A DNA stretch of 64,000 bases from Posidoniimonas corsicana (GTDB lineage Bacteria; Planctomycetota; Planctomycetia; Pirellulales; Lacipirellulaceae), in the NCBI RefSeq assembly GCF_007859765.1, contig NZ_SIHJ01000001.1:1446067-1510066 (forward strand). Reading direction: 5' to 3'. Below the pieces are notes generated by a model that saw nothing but the letters and a program-made list of their open reading frames with translations, ran no database searches and was not told where the DNA came from. How positions within the stretch are numbered: the stretch's first letter is position 1; each line of letters starts with the position of its first letter. This document shows, one piece after another, positions 1 to 8,626 of the stretch. The translations under genes were made by a program, and so were the position numbers.

Positions 1-1
1 A

Positions 2-70
2 TTGGTCACCGCCGTCTTGATGGAACAAAGCGAACAGTGGGAGACCGGAAAGCGGTACGTCACGTTCTAA
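2..70 (+). pseudogene. IS256-type transposase, C-terminal remnant
   Basis: The frame opens at the window edge and reads LVTAVLMEQSEQWETGKRY followed by VTF and a TAA stop at 68-70. The pattern LVxAxLxExxEEWxxGRRYxxx is the typical last helix of IS256-family (mutator type) DDE transposases. Only the tail is visible, so I cannot tell whether the upstream part is intact outside the window. No terminal inverted repeat is recognisable just downstream. Family assignment rests on about 22 residues and is an inference. Confidence 0.5.
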
Positions 71-366
71 CCAAGCCTGCCCGCCAAACTCGATCTGTGG
101 CTTTTACAGAAAGGCTGGGGCGGTATCAAGCTCTTGGAGGCGATCAATCAGGTCCATTGTCTAGAGTGGGAGTTTGAGAGCGTGGAGGAGAACGGCGATT
201 AGCCCCTTATAGCCAAAATCGTCGCGGGTTTCAGCAACATTCCGGCCGGGTTCTAACTCTGTCACGGGAGGGGTGGGCTGGCGGTGGTCGGTGCGATCGA
301 TTGCGCAGAAACTGGGGGCGCCGGCGAGGGCCCTCTGCCAGGGGGCCTGGCTTTAGGATTGTTCGC
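71..366. other. Non-coding stretch with a decayed reading frame
   Basis: No intact gene. The transposase frame continues after its stop with coding-like text (for example LDLWLLQKGWGG, then IAKIVAGFSNIPAGF) but is broken by stops at 200-202 and 254-256. It looks like a second decayed gene fragment. I do not recognise the family. Confidence 0.4.
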
Positions 367-603
367 CTAACTTTTCCGCTGAGTCAGCGACAGCTTGTCT
401 AGGTCGAACTCTATCTGGTGAAGGCGGCTCTTCAACTCGACCTGGTCGGCTAGGCGGTCGGCCCGTGTGCCTGCGTCGGCCAGCAGTGTCCGCAGTCGCC
501 GCGCGTCGTCGAGAAGTGCCTGGCGGGCGTCCACGGACACGAGGGTAAGCAGCGGCGGGGCGCAATGCCACAAGATAGGCTGCCGATTTATGCGTGCCGG
601 CAT
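367..603 (-). CDS. Small hypothetical protein (repeat family in the island)
   Basis: A 78-residue ORF rich in Asp, Arg and Leu that looks helical after residue 24, with the core ALLDDARRLRTLLADAG and a charged C-terminus ending TQRKS. A GTG at about residue 22 (VSVDARQ) is an equally good start. A related copy of the core lies at 6934-6996, where it is broken, so this belongs to a small local family. It is divergent from the next ORF with only 23 bases between the two starts. Function unknown; the evidence is coding-like composition plus the second copy. Confidence 0.45.
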   Translation of the reverse strand: MPARINRQPILWHCAPPLLTLVSVDARQALLDDARRLRTLLADAGTRADRLADQVELKSRLHQIEFDLDKLSLTQRKS

Positions 604-626
604 GAGCGGTTACGATACCGCCCGCC

Positions 627-932
627 ATGGAAACGCCGTTCCACTCAACGCCCGTCGTCAGAACCCCACCTGCGCCGCTGCCCGAGGGCGTGACGCGATG
701 TCCTCACGCGAGCCCTGACTCCACGCTCGCCAACTGTTGGGCGGTCCGTCTGGAGCTGCACCACCCGAGCGGCGCCGGCTCCATCGGCTGGATCGTCTGG
801 CGGGACCCCACCCCCAAGGCCGTGCGGATCAAGCCGCTCACGAAAGAGCGGATCACCGATCTACGGCCGGGCGATCGGGTCGAGGTCCGCGGAGCGGAGT
901 TGGTGGTCCGGAGGATTGAGGTTTTGCGGTAG
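627..932 (+). CDS. Hypothetical protein, 101 aa
   Basis: The ORF starts with METPFHSTPV. Its first part is Pro/Cys-rich, and its C-terminal half (IGWIVWRDPTPKAVRIKPL, then DLRPGDRVEVRGAELVVRR) looks like a small beta-rich fold with alternating hydrophobic residues. It is divergent from the ORF at 367-603 and shares its 23-base start region. I do not recognise a family. The regular C-terminal pattern makes a chance ORF less likely, but no upstream Shine-Dalgarno sequence is evident. Confidence 0.5.
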   Translation: METPFHSTPVVRTPPAPLPEGVTRCPHASPDSTLANCWAVRLELHHPSGAGSIGWIVWRDPTPKAVRIKPLTKERITDLRPGDRVEVRGAELVVRRIEVLR

Positions 933-1506
933 GAAGGTGTGCAGGAGTTTCACGCCGACGCTTGGGTTGGCTGGGCTCAAAGTCGCTGAGGTTGGGCACA
1001 CCTCAGCACATTTGCGACGGGCGTAACTCCGGGCGGTTGGTCCAGCCGTTGCGTTCTAGCAAACCGGGAAACTCGAATCGGTTTCATCACCGATGTAGAT
1101 CGGCGAGACGCCGTTACTGCCCCAGGAGCGTCACCCATGACGCACGCCTGGACAGCCAATATGCAATCCCCGGGAACATTCGGTTTGCCCTGAAAGCACC
1201 GCAGCAAGGTGTCCGGCCGTACAGCAGCCGGGTGACCGGACCCAAGGGAATTCGCGGCGTCAGTTATTTCCTTCAAAGGAAGATGTGACGCCAATCCGTC
1301 GCACGTAGACTGGTACTAGATTGGGGTGAGGGTCAGCGGCTGCTACTATACTCTAGGGCTGATTCCACTACTGGGGGCAGGTCAAGCTCGGCGGCTCTTG
1401 AAGTAGCAGACATCCATTCGACTTTTGCTTTCGCGACAGTAGTTCGCCATCATTGGCCGCCACACCTGTGTTTCATTTCTTAGAAATAGATCCAAGCGAT
1501 TCGAGA
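933..1506. other. Intergenic region, no supportable gene
   Basis: Overlapping ORFs exist on both strands at about 962-1294, but neither has a convincing start, a ribosome binding site or recognisable motifs. G+C falls towards the fucosidase gene. The region probably contains that gene's promoter, but I could not identify boxes with confidence. Confidence 0.4.
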
Positions 1507-3273
1507 ATGCTGATTAAGAAACCGCAACTGACCGCCTCGCTACTATTCTTGATAGGGATAGCCTACAGCCTGCAGGCGATCGGTCAAACATACCCTCAAA
1601 CATTGGACTACGAACTTGCACCCGTTCCGAATGTACCAGCTATTCGTCCCGAGGGCTCCGTCGAGATGGGGGATGCTGAATCTTTCGAGGAGGCAAAGCT
1701 CGACCTTCCCATAACCCCCGGGCCAATCTTGCCGACATGGAAATCGATAGAAGCCAACTATCCTGGCACACCAGATTGGCTAAGAGAAGCAAATTTCGGA
1801 CTTTGGGTCCACTTCGGGCCGCAGTCCGCTGGAAAGAGCGGGGACTGGTATGCTCGCAGACTCTACATACCCGAAACATCGGCATTCAAGAATCACCATC
1901 GCAACTACGGAGATCCGACAAAGATCGGTTACAAGGAGGTTTTGCGTGACTGGAACCCTGAGAAACTCGATCCGGCCAAACTTGTGGAGATCTATCGGGA
2001 TGCCGGGGTCAGATATCTAATTATACAAGGAGTTCACCACGATCAGTTCGATATGTGGGATTCGAAATACCAACCATGGAACTCCACCCGCATTGGTCCC
2101 AAACGCGACCTGCTGGGGGAATGGTCTAACGCGGCGCGCGAAGCGGGGATTCGTTTTGGCGTGACGTTCCATCACGAATACTCCTGGTGGTGGTGGCAAT
2201 CCGCTTTCGGGCGTGATGAGCAGGGTCGACCTTACGACGGCCATCTGACCCTGGCAGATGGCAACGGAACTTGGTGGGAAGGATGCGACCCGCGTCTGCT
2301 GTACGGCATCAACTTGCGTGAATACAAGGGCGTTGTAGACGCAGCCTACTCGCGATGGTCTCCCCCTCCAGCGGGTATCTTTCGCCACCATCTGGAGTTC
2401 GATGAGTGGTACGCCAAGTGGTGGGCGTTGCGAATGATGGATGTAGTCGACAGGTATCAGCCCGACTTCATCTATACGGACGGAACGGACCAACAGCCCT
2501 TCAGTGGTTCTGGCACCGGAACCGGATTCAAGTGCGACGCCATGCAGCGTGTAATCGCTGATTATTACAATAAGACACTTCAGCGACGAGGGCTAATCGA
2601 TGTGTTCAGCATTGTCAAGTTTCGCCGCAAGACCAATGGTACTGTAAATACGGCAGAAGGCTGGATTCCGGGCGAGATAAAGAGAGATCAGGACTGGATT
2701 GCCGAAACGCCCGTTGGCGACTGGTTCTATGGTCCCAATTTCCACTACAGTTCTGCTGCTGTCGTGCGCTACCTGCTAGAGCAGGTTTCACGCGACGGAA
2801 ACGTCGGTCTGTGTGTTTCGATGCTTCCTGATGGGTCGCTTGATGAAGGGAGCACTCGGATGCTGAAGGAGATCGGCGCTTGGATGCGAACGAACGGACA
2901 AGGCATCTATGGCAGCCACGCCTGGACTGTGCTCGGCGAAGGATCTGGCGGCAAACTCAATGTCCTACCTGGCGGCAAGATTGGTAAGCAGCAAGCCATG
3001 CACTCGTTCTCCACGTCTGATTTCCGATTTACCGTCGGCAAATCCGGCGACCTCTACGCTTGGTGTATGACGATCCCTGAAGAGGACGAGGTGCTGCGTA
3101 TTGCCACGCTTGCCAAAAAGGCTGGCCTGCATGGCCGTGCAATTCATAACGTCGAACTGCTCGGACACGAAGGCCCATTGGCATGGCTCCATAAGGACGA
3201 CGCCCTCTACATCACCTATCCAGCCGGCACTTCTCTGAAGATTGCGACGGGCTTCCGAATTTCGTGGGAATAG
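1507..3273 (+). CDS. Secreted alpha-L-fucosidase, GH29 family
   Basis: Predicted retaining exo-fucosidase removing alpha-L-fucose from glycans. I start at ATG 1507 because the N-terminus then forms a signal peptide (MLIKKPQLTASLLFLIG, cleavage near AIGQ). A longer TTG-started version adds 18 residues that look non-coding. The GH29 barrel begins near residue 95 with GLWVHFGPQSAGKSGDWY, followed by GVRYLIIQGVHHDQFDMWDS and FIYTDGTD. Asp325 of YTDG fits the catalytic nucleophile position. The block NVGLCVSMLPDGSLDEGS matches the family's NLLLNxPPxxDG region. At 588 aa it has typical GH29 length plus an N-terminal linker. Base composition is clearly lower in G+C than downstream core genes, consistent with the island. 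The neighbouring secreted glycan proteins suggest a shared polysaccharide target. Confidence 0.85.
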   Translation: MLIKKPQLTASLLFLIGIAYSLQAIGQTYPQTLDYELAPVPNVPAIRPEGSVEMGDAESFEEAKLDLPITPGPILPTWKSIEANYPGTPDWLREANFGLWVHFGPQSAGKSGDWYARRLYIPETSAFKNHHRNYGDPTKIGYKEVLRDWNPEKLDPAKLVEIYRDAGVRYLIIQGVHHDQFDMWDSKYQPWNSTRIGPKRDLLGEWSNAAREAGIRFGVTFHHEYSWWWWQSAFGRDEQGRPYDGHLTLADGNGTWWEGCDPRLLYGINLREYKGVVDAAYSRWSPPPAGIFRHHLEFDEWYAKWWALRMMDVVDRYQPDFIYTDGTDQQPFSGSGTGTGFKCDAMQRVIADYYNKTLQRRGLIDVFSIVKFRRKTNGTVNTAEGWIPGEIKRDQDWIAETPVGDWFYGPNFHYSSAAVVRYLLEQVSRDGNVGLCVSMLPDGSLDEGSTRMLKEIGAWMRTNGQGIYGSHAWTVLGEGSGGKLNVLPGGKIGKQQAMHSFSTSDFRFTVGKSGDLYAWCMTIPEEDEVLRIATLAKKAGLHGRAIHNVELLGHEGPLAWLHKDDALYITYPAGTSLKIATGFRISWE

Positions 3274-3438
3274 CACGTCAAGTAGCCAAGGTCGGGCAAG
3301 AGGCTGCGGCTTATCGCGGAATCGATTAGATCCCCATAGGCGTCTACATGGTGGGATTACTACTTCATGATCCAACTGACTCTTCGCCTGCTTGGGTTGG
3401 TTTAGCTCCAGGCTACTGAGGATCACGCGAGCCACCGT

Positions 3439-4878
3439 CTATTCGATGTTGCACACGACCCGCTGATATCGAACAAGCGGCGGCGTCCCAGCGTCAGTAG
3501 CTTCGAGAATGATGTGAATCTGTTTGCCGGGCTCGTTGGGGACGACAAAGCTGGCCTCTTGCTGGCCCGCGTTGTCGATCTCTACCCGGGATTCCGCCGA
3601 GTCGGCTTCCTCGTATTGCCACCAGCGATACGTTAAAGCGTCACCGTCGGGGTCGCTGGTTCCAGCAGCGCTCAGCGAAACCGTCTCGCCCGGTTTGACC
3701 TCCAAGTCGGCGTCGTGGGCCAATTTGACATCGGGCGGATGGTTTGCTTCGTCATAAGATTTCACGCACCAGTCGGCTCGTGCCGCAAAATCTTGCTGAA
3801 TCGCATCGATCCAGCGCCATTGAGGTTTGAGGTAGGCAGTCAATTCCGGATCTTTGGTAGTCTCCCGTTTTGCACGTCTGCGACCCCATGCCGAACTGCC
3901 ATACCAACGACCCTTGGGATACTCGTAGCCACGCTCCGCTACATGATCGAGCCACGTGTTCTCGCGGACTTTGGTAAACCGACCGCCCCAACCGCCCCAG
4001 TCGGGTGATTCTTCGCTGCGCAGACCGGTCGGAATAACGTGCAGGAACGCCGGCGAGTCGCCCTCGGACCTGAAACGTCCATCATCGTGCGCTTTGTACA
4101 TCTCGAGCAGCGGCCCATGGCTGCGCAGGGCATTCTCGTTCATCCATTCTGCGGAAAAATATCGCTGCACTTCCTGAGGTACGGCCCTGCGTTGACGTTC
4201 ATAGGCGAAGGCGATGAACTGGTCGGAGACGATCGTCGGAATGTTGAACTCGCCCCAGCGCGGCCGAATGTATTTCTGGTAGGTGTCATCCTGCTCCCAG
4301 ATAAAATAGAAGCGGATCTTCTTTGCCACTTCGGCCATCTTATCCGGATGCTTCTCCTCAATCGTCTTCAACGCCCGCGCGATAGTGTTGGGTCCTCCCC
4401 ACGCCTGCAACCAGATCGGTCGGTCGTCGGAATCGTCCAGCAGGGCCTTGACGATCAGATTTGAGCCCACCGTTTCTTCATCCATGTCGCCTTCCGATCT
4501 GACGTTGCCGAGCACGGTGATGGATCTGAGATAGTCCGGTGTGGGGAAGTCGGGGTCGTGCTGGCTGAGGTTGGGATAGACTCTCTCATAAGCCTCCAGA
4601 AGCGGCTGAATCCAGTCATCGCCCGCCCACCTGTGGCCCTGCCAGTGATACTGCGAGCTCGATGTCACGATGCCCTCGACGTCGAACTCATTCGCGTACA
4701 ACAGGAACCGCACCATCGAGCATTCGTCGTCGATTTCCCCATCGGTCGTGACGATGACCCGGGGGTTGTCCGAGACGGCGTCAGCCTGCTGCGCGCACGC
4801 GAAGGTGGTCAGGCAGGCGAGGATTATCGTGGGAATCAGGAGTGTAGGATGTAAAGTGTTCAATTTCCGTGTATCCAA
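3439..4878 (-). CDS. Secreted Sde182/DUF1593 nucleoside-hydrolase-like protein
   Basis: A 479-aa exported protein. The N-terminus (TLLIPTIILACLTTFACAQ) is a signal peptide and the start appears to be TTG at 4878. Residues about 38-330 form the nucleoside-hydrolase-like domain, beginning PRVIVTTDGEIDDECSMVR, where the DGExDDxxS cluster is the metal-binding signature of this fold. The C-terminal about 100 residues (NHPPDVKLAHDADLEVKPG, then SDPDGDALTYRWWQYEEA) form the Ig-like Sde182 C-terminal domain. Proteins of this type are described as cellulose-binding in Saccharophagus; the enzymatic reaction is not established. It sits between the fucosidase and the pectate lyase, so a role in cell-wall glycan use is an inference. 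Confidence 0.8.
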   Translation of the reverse strand: MDTRKLNTLHPTLLIPTIILACLTTFACAQQADAVSDNPRVIVTTDGEIDDECSMVRFLLYANEFDVEGIVTSSSQYHWQGHRWAGDDWIQPLLEAYERVYPNLSQHDPDFPTPDYLRSITVLGNVRSEGDMDEETVGSNLIVKALLDDSDDRPIWLQAWGGPNTIARALKTIEEKHPDKMAEVAKKIRFYFIWEQDDTYQKYIRPRWGEFNIPTIVSDQFIAFAYERQRRAVPQEVQRYFSAEWMNENALRSHGPLLEMYKAHDDGRFRSEGDSPAFLHVIPTGLRSEESPDWGGWGGRFTKVRENTWLDHVAERGYEYPKGRWYGSSAWGRRRAKRETTKDPELTAYLKPQWRWIDAIQQDFAARADWCVKSYDEANHPPDVKLAHDADLEVKPGETVSLSAAGTSDPDGDALTYRWWQYEEADSAESRVEIDNAGQQEASFVVPNEPGKQIHIILEATDAGTPPLVRYQRVVCNIE

Positions 4879-4987
4879 AGTGTGTAGACGTGGGATGAGC
4901 CTCTAGCGGGTCGCTTGGCAATCACAGGTTCACAGACTGGTAGCCAGTGACACCCGATGGTTTCACCGGCTAAGAACTGATGCCGCG

Positions 4988-6394
4988 TCATCTTGCCAAC
5001 CCGTTGACGTACTCCTCGATGTTGGAATAGCCGTCATCGTCGCGGTCTCTTGCCGCGTCCGAAGCGTCGTCGGGGTTCAGGTCGTGTGCTTTCTCCCATT
5101 CGTCGGGCATGCCGTCTTCATCCGCGTCGGCCGGCGGTTCTGCTGACTTCAGCTTCGGCCAACCGCCGACATCTTTCGGAGTTGTGATGATGCCGTTCGC
5201 GCCGAACTGCGCCGTGCCGGTGCGAACTTCTTCGACGATGCGAACGTCAATCGAATCGCGATTGGGAAACGAGCAACCCGCGTGGGTGAGGACTGCTTCG
5301 TAAGCCTCCTCCGCTGACTGCTGCTCGATCGGCATTGCGCCCCACGGCTCAGTCAGTCTCTTGAACCGATTGCCCTTCACACCCAGCCAGTTGTCCGTGG
5401 TTATTTTGGGAAAGCCATGAAAATGGTTGCCTGCCACGTGCCAACTGCCTGAATCCCCCTCGCCCCTCGACGAAGGCTTCGCGATGTGATCCTTGACGTC
5501 ACTACGCGTGGCCGGGCCAGGTCTGTAGTAGTTGGCAAGCATGTTGATCGTCGAATGTTCGATGGGTGGATTTCTCCGGTCGCCCTTCTGGCGGGCTTCG
5601 CCGCCGTAGCAGCTTTCGTAGCCCCAGTTGTAAATCACGTTGTTGCGGTAGTCGTTGTAGCCGCAGCCCGACGCCCAGCGCGGATTGCGACTGTCGTTGT
5701 GGGCAATCAAGTTGTGATGGTAAGTGCCGAAGTTGTTGCCCCAAATGCCGCCAAAACGGTGTCCGGAACTGCCTTTTGCACACGCTTCGGAAATCAAACA
5801 CCACTGGATCGTGACGTGTTCGTTGTGGTACACCGACAACACTTCGTCACTGCTCCAGCTTGTGGAGACGTGATCGAGGATGATGTTCTCTTTGTAACGA
5901 CCAAAAACCGCGTCGACTTCGCGGGATACCGGATCGGGCCGCACGCGGATGTAACGAATGACCACATCGTTGGCGTTGAGCGACAGGTCGCCTTTGATGC
6001 AAATGCCGTCACCGGGAGCCGTCTGGCCAGCGATCGTGATGTTGTCGTTCTTGATGCTGAACCGTTTGCCCTCGCTGTCGATCGTTCCGGCGACACGGAA
6101 CACGACGATTCGCGGCCCTTTGGCTTCGATTGCGGCGCGGAAACTTCCCGGACCGGACTCATGCAAGTTGGTTACCGCAATCACCCGTCCGCCGCGACCG
6201 CCTATGGTTCGAGCGCCATACCCTTCCGCACCGGGGAAGGCCGGCAACTCTCCGGACAACGCCGAATCGGTTGCCGCGATGGCTAGGACAACGGTGAAGA
6301 AGCTGAAGCAGATCGCGGGCACCGGTGTTCGTCCCGATATCGAAGGGGACTCGCTCATAGCATCGGCCGACAGCGCATAGTTCGTTGCTCTCAT
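4988..6394 (-). CDS. Secreted pectate lyase-like protein, PL1 type
   Basis: Predicted parallel beta-helix polysaccharide lyase of 468 aa. A signal peptide covers about residues 25-48 and the mature protein opens with LPAFPGAEGYGARTIGGRGG, the classic start of secreted PL1-like pectate lyases. Helix rungs follow: RIVVFRVAGTID, ITIAGQTAPGDGICIKGD, IILDHVSTSWSSDEVLSVY and NLIAHNDSRNPRWASG. The C-terminus (DADEDGMPDEWEKAHDLNPD, then DRDDDGYSNIEEYVN) is an Asp-rich calcium-binding thrombospondin type 3-like tail common in planctomycete secreted proteins. ATG 6358 is an alternative start. It probably acts on pectic or related uronate polymers outside the cell; the exact substrate cannot be read from sequence. 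Confidence 0.85.
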   Translation of the reverse strand: MRATNYALSADAMSESPSISGRTPVPAICFSFFTVVLAIAATDSALSGELPAFPGAEGYGARTIGGRGGRVIAVTNLHESGPGSFRAAIEAKGPRIVVFRVAGTIDSEGKRFSIKNDNITIAGQTAPGDGICIKGDLSLNANDVVIRYIRVRPDPVSREVDAVFGRYKENIILDHVSTSWSSDEVLSVYHNEHVTIQWCLISEACAKGSSGHRFGGIWGNNFGTYHHNLIAHNDSRNPRWASGCGYNDYRNNVIYNWGYESCYGGEARQKGDRRNPPIEHSTINMLANYYRPGPATRSDVKDHIAKPSSRGEGDSGSWHVAGNHFHGFPKITTDNWLGVKGNRFKRLTEPWGAMPIEQQSAEEAYEAVLTHAGCSFPNRDSIDVRIVEEVRTGTAQFGANGIITTPKDVGGWPKLKSAEPPADADEDGMPDEWEKAHDLNPDDASDAARDRDDDGYSNIEEYVNGLAR

Positions 6395-6998
6395 TGCGTC
6401 ATATGCTCAACAGGACAGCAGGTTCGTGAGATCGGCAGTTATTGCAACTCGTTCCAAGCCGTGATTCTCTCTGCCTGCGATACGGTCTTCAACGTAAATC
6501 GATGTCTAATGAGGTTGGTTTTGAGACTCGCCCTCCATTGTCGCGACGCCCGTTGCCACCGCGGGATCGCCTCGCATTGTGCCGCTGAAACCCGGCCCAG
6601 CACTGTCGGACAAGTCGGAGATTGGCGCCAGAGTGAGCCAGTCCATCTGCTAGGGGTGGAACTCTCCGACCGCAATCTGCCAGGTATCATATGCGCGTCG
6701 GTTGTCACATCCTCCGTTCGATTCGGGACACATGAACCTGCACCGGGTTGATCGCCCTTCGCACTTTGGCTCGTGCACACCTGCGTTACTTTCTGTGCCA
6801 GAACCGCCCCGCGTCCGCCTGACCTGCCTCGGCGTTGTTTCCGGGTTGAATCCCGAATGGACTATTCTTCGGGCGGCCGGCAAACCTTGCACGGCTCCAT
6901 CCCCGCCGCTCTCACCGCGGCGAGATCAGTCGGCCAGCAGCGCCCGCAGGCGGTGCGCGTCGTCGAGAAGTGCCAGGCGGTAGTCCATGGGGACCACT
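6395..6998. other. Gene-poor gap with relic sequence
   Basis: No convincing gene in 600 bases. Several short overlapping ORFs lack recognisable motifs. The only interpretable item is the decayed copy of the 367-603 ORF at 6934-6996. The gap separates the lyase promoter side from the tail of the PEP-CTERM gene. Confidence 0.5.
6934..6996 (-). repeat. Decayed second copy of the 367-603 small ORF core
   Basis: On the minus strand this reads MDYRLALLDDAHRLRALLAD and then a stop, matching ALLDDARRLRTLLAD in the 367-603 ORF at protein level. The DNA is also similar (shared GTCGTCGAGAAGTGCC core and flanks). The copy is truncated right after the conserved block. Confidence 0.6.
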
Positions 6999-8582
6999 CT
7001 ACCGACGCCGCCAGCCGATTCCGAGCGAGCCGGTGAGCAGCAGGGCGCAAGCGGACGGTTCGGGAACGGCGAGAAGAGTCACTTTGAGAGTAGCGTTAAC
7101 ATCGAAGTAGTCGTCGCGAGATGTAACGGCGCCTAGGTAGAACTCGAAAGGCGTGCCGTCCGCAAGTATTCCGGCTAGGGTCGCTCGGCGGTCTCTCAGC
7201 TCTTGGGTTTCACCAGGGTCTAGACGCCGGATCGGCCTTCCATCCAGGGTGAACTGGGTGCCGACCAAGTGGACCTCGCTCCCGGGAAGTGCACGGAATC
7301 CCGATCCCCTCGGCTCTTCGACTGTGCCGCCGCTAATCGTGAGGCTTGCCCCCGCCTCTACCGTCACCGCTGGTCCGATCACGCCGCCACTAATGACGCC
7401 GAAGCTGTCCGGCGCAAAATCGATGTTCTCAAGCCGGCCCCCGGTCACATGCACCTCGCTTCCAGGATGCGCGTAGACGTAGCTGTCGGCGAAACCCCCG
7501 CTAACCCTAAACACGCTCCCCGCGAACAGGTCGATCCGACCGCCAACCGTGCCCGAACTCAGGTTGACTTCCGTTTCTACGACCTCAAGGCCCGCGCCAA
7601 TCGATCCGCCGTCAACGTTGAGTACTCCCCCGACCGCAGAGAACGGCCCGTCAAGCGCCCCCCCCGGCAATAGATTCAAGGTCTCTCCTGGCCTGAGACC
7701 ATCGGGACCGACGCCGTCGACGACTATAGGAGAGACCGCGGCAGCCGCCAGATCAGTCGCTACGAGCTGAACATCGGCCAGATTGTCACCCCTGGTCGGC
7801 GTGAAGATGAATACCGCGCCACTCGCCAAGGTGCCCGTGAAGATATCACCCGCTTGAAGTGTTATCGCAGACTCGGTGTACTCCACGCCGTTCAGGCTAA
7901 ATTCGTTCCCGTGCAATGTGACGGAACCGTCCGCCGCATTGAAACCCCACCCGAACCGCCCCCCGGATATTTGCACCGAAGCCCCCGAACCAGCAATGAG
8001 TCTCCCTGCGACCGCCCCCCCGCTTATCGACGCAGAAAAACCACTCCCGCCTACGTCGTCTGTGATCCTACCACCCGAGAGATTCAGATGACTTCCGGGC
8101 TCCAAATCAACGACTCTACCCGAGCCGCCACTACCAACCTCGCCGCCACTGATGTTTAGTTCTCCGCCGATACCCACGCCGCGCCCAACTACCCCGCCCC
8201 GCACGTTAACGACACTGCCCAGCTCAGACTTCAGGAAAATCGCCACCGTGCCCTGGTTGATGTTCACCGTGCTGCCGGGGTTGGCATGGAATCCGTTGCC
8301 AACCGAACCGCCGTTGATGTTGACTTCGACATTGGTGCTCGATCCGTCCGCCAGGCCAGCGTCAAAGGAGAACGGGACCTCTCCACCGTCGGCAAGATTC
8401 AGCTGCGTCGAGGACCCGATGGAGCGAGGGACTGGTTGTGGGGGCGAGTTAATTACCGTGTCGAACTCCAGAGGGTTGGACTGGGCGTTGGCGGCGGGCA
8501 GGGGTTCGAACCAGAGCGACGCCAGCGCCAATGTTGCTAGCAGAGTAGCAGTGCGCAGCTGCATCTTAACGTCGTGAGGCAT
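6999..8582 (-). CDS. Secreted beta-helix-like repeat protein with PEP-CTERM anchor
   Basis: 527 aa from ATG 8582; ATG 8564 is a close alternative. Starts further upstream would overlap the neighbouring gene. An N-terminal signal peptide ends near PAANAQ. The body is about 25 short rungs of the form LxxxSGGxVGxGxxxxxGSxVNI (for example ELNISGGEVGSGG, VQISGGRFGWGF, VTLHGNEFSLNG), as expected for a right-handed beta-helix or adhesin-like surface protein. The tail AVPEPSACALLLTGSLGIG followed by WRRR is a PEP-CTERM sorting signal (PEP motif, hydrophobic segment, Arg cluster), processed by an exosortase. It is likely exported and released at the surface or in the matrix. Role unknown. Confidence 0.8.
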   Translation of the reverse strand: MPHDVKMQLRTATLLATLALASLWFEPLPAANAQSNPLEFDTVINSPPQPVPRSIGSSTQLNLADGGEVPFSFDAGLADGSSTNVEVNINGGSVGNGFHANPGSTVNINQGTVAIFLKSELGSVVNVRGGVVGRGVGIGGELNISGGEVGSGGSGRVVDLEPGSHLNLSGGRITDDVGGSGFSASISGGAVAGRLIAGSGASVQISGGRFGWGFNAADGSVTLHGNEFSLNGVEYTESAITLQAGDIFTGTLASGAVFIFTPTRGDNLADVQLVATDLAAAAVSPIVVDGVGPDGLRPGETLNLLPGGALDGPFSAVGGVLNVDGGSIGAGLEVVETEVNLSSGTVGGRIDLFAGSVFRVSGGFADSYVYAHPGSEVHVTGGRLENIDFAPDSFGVISGGVIGPAVTVEAGASLTISGGTVEEPRGSGFRALPGSEVHLVGTQFTLDGRPIRRLDPGETQELRDRRATLAGILADGTPFEFYLGAVTSRDDYFDVNATLKVTLLAVPEPSACALLLTGSLGIGWRRR

Positions 8583-8626
8583 TTGGCGTTTAGCGTTTGT
8601 TCGTAGAGTGGAGGGCGAATAGAGGG

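Noticed and set aside
962-1294. Overlapping ORFs on both strands, the minus one with an integrase-like DTLLRCFQ motif
   Set aside because: The motif is eight residues long and the surrounding frame has no other recombinase feature. Neither ORF has a convincing start.
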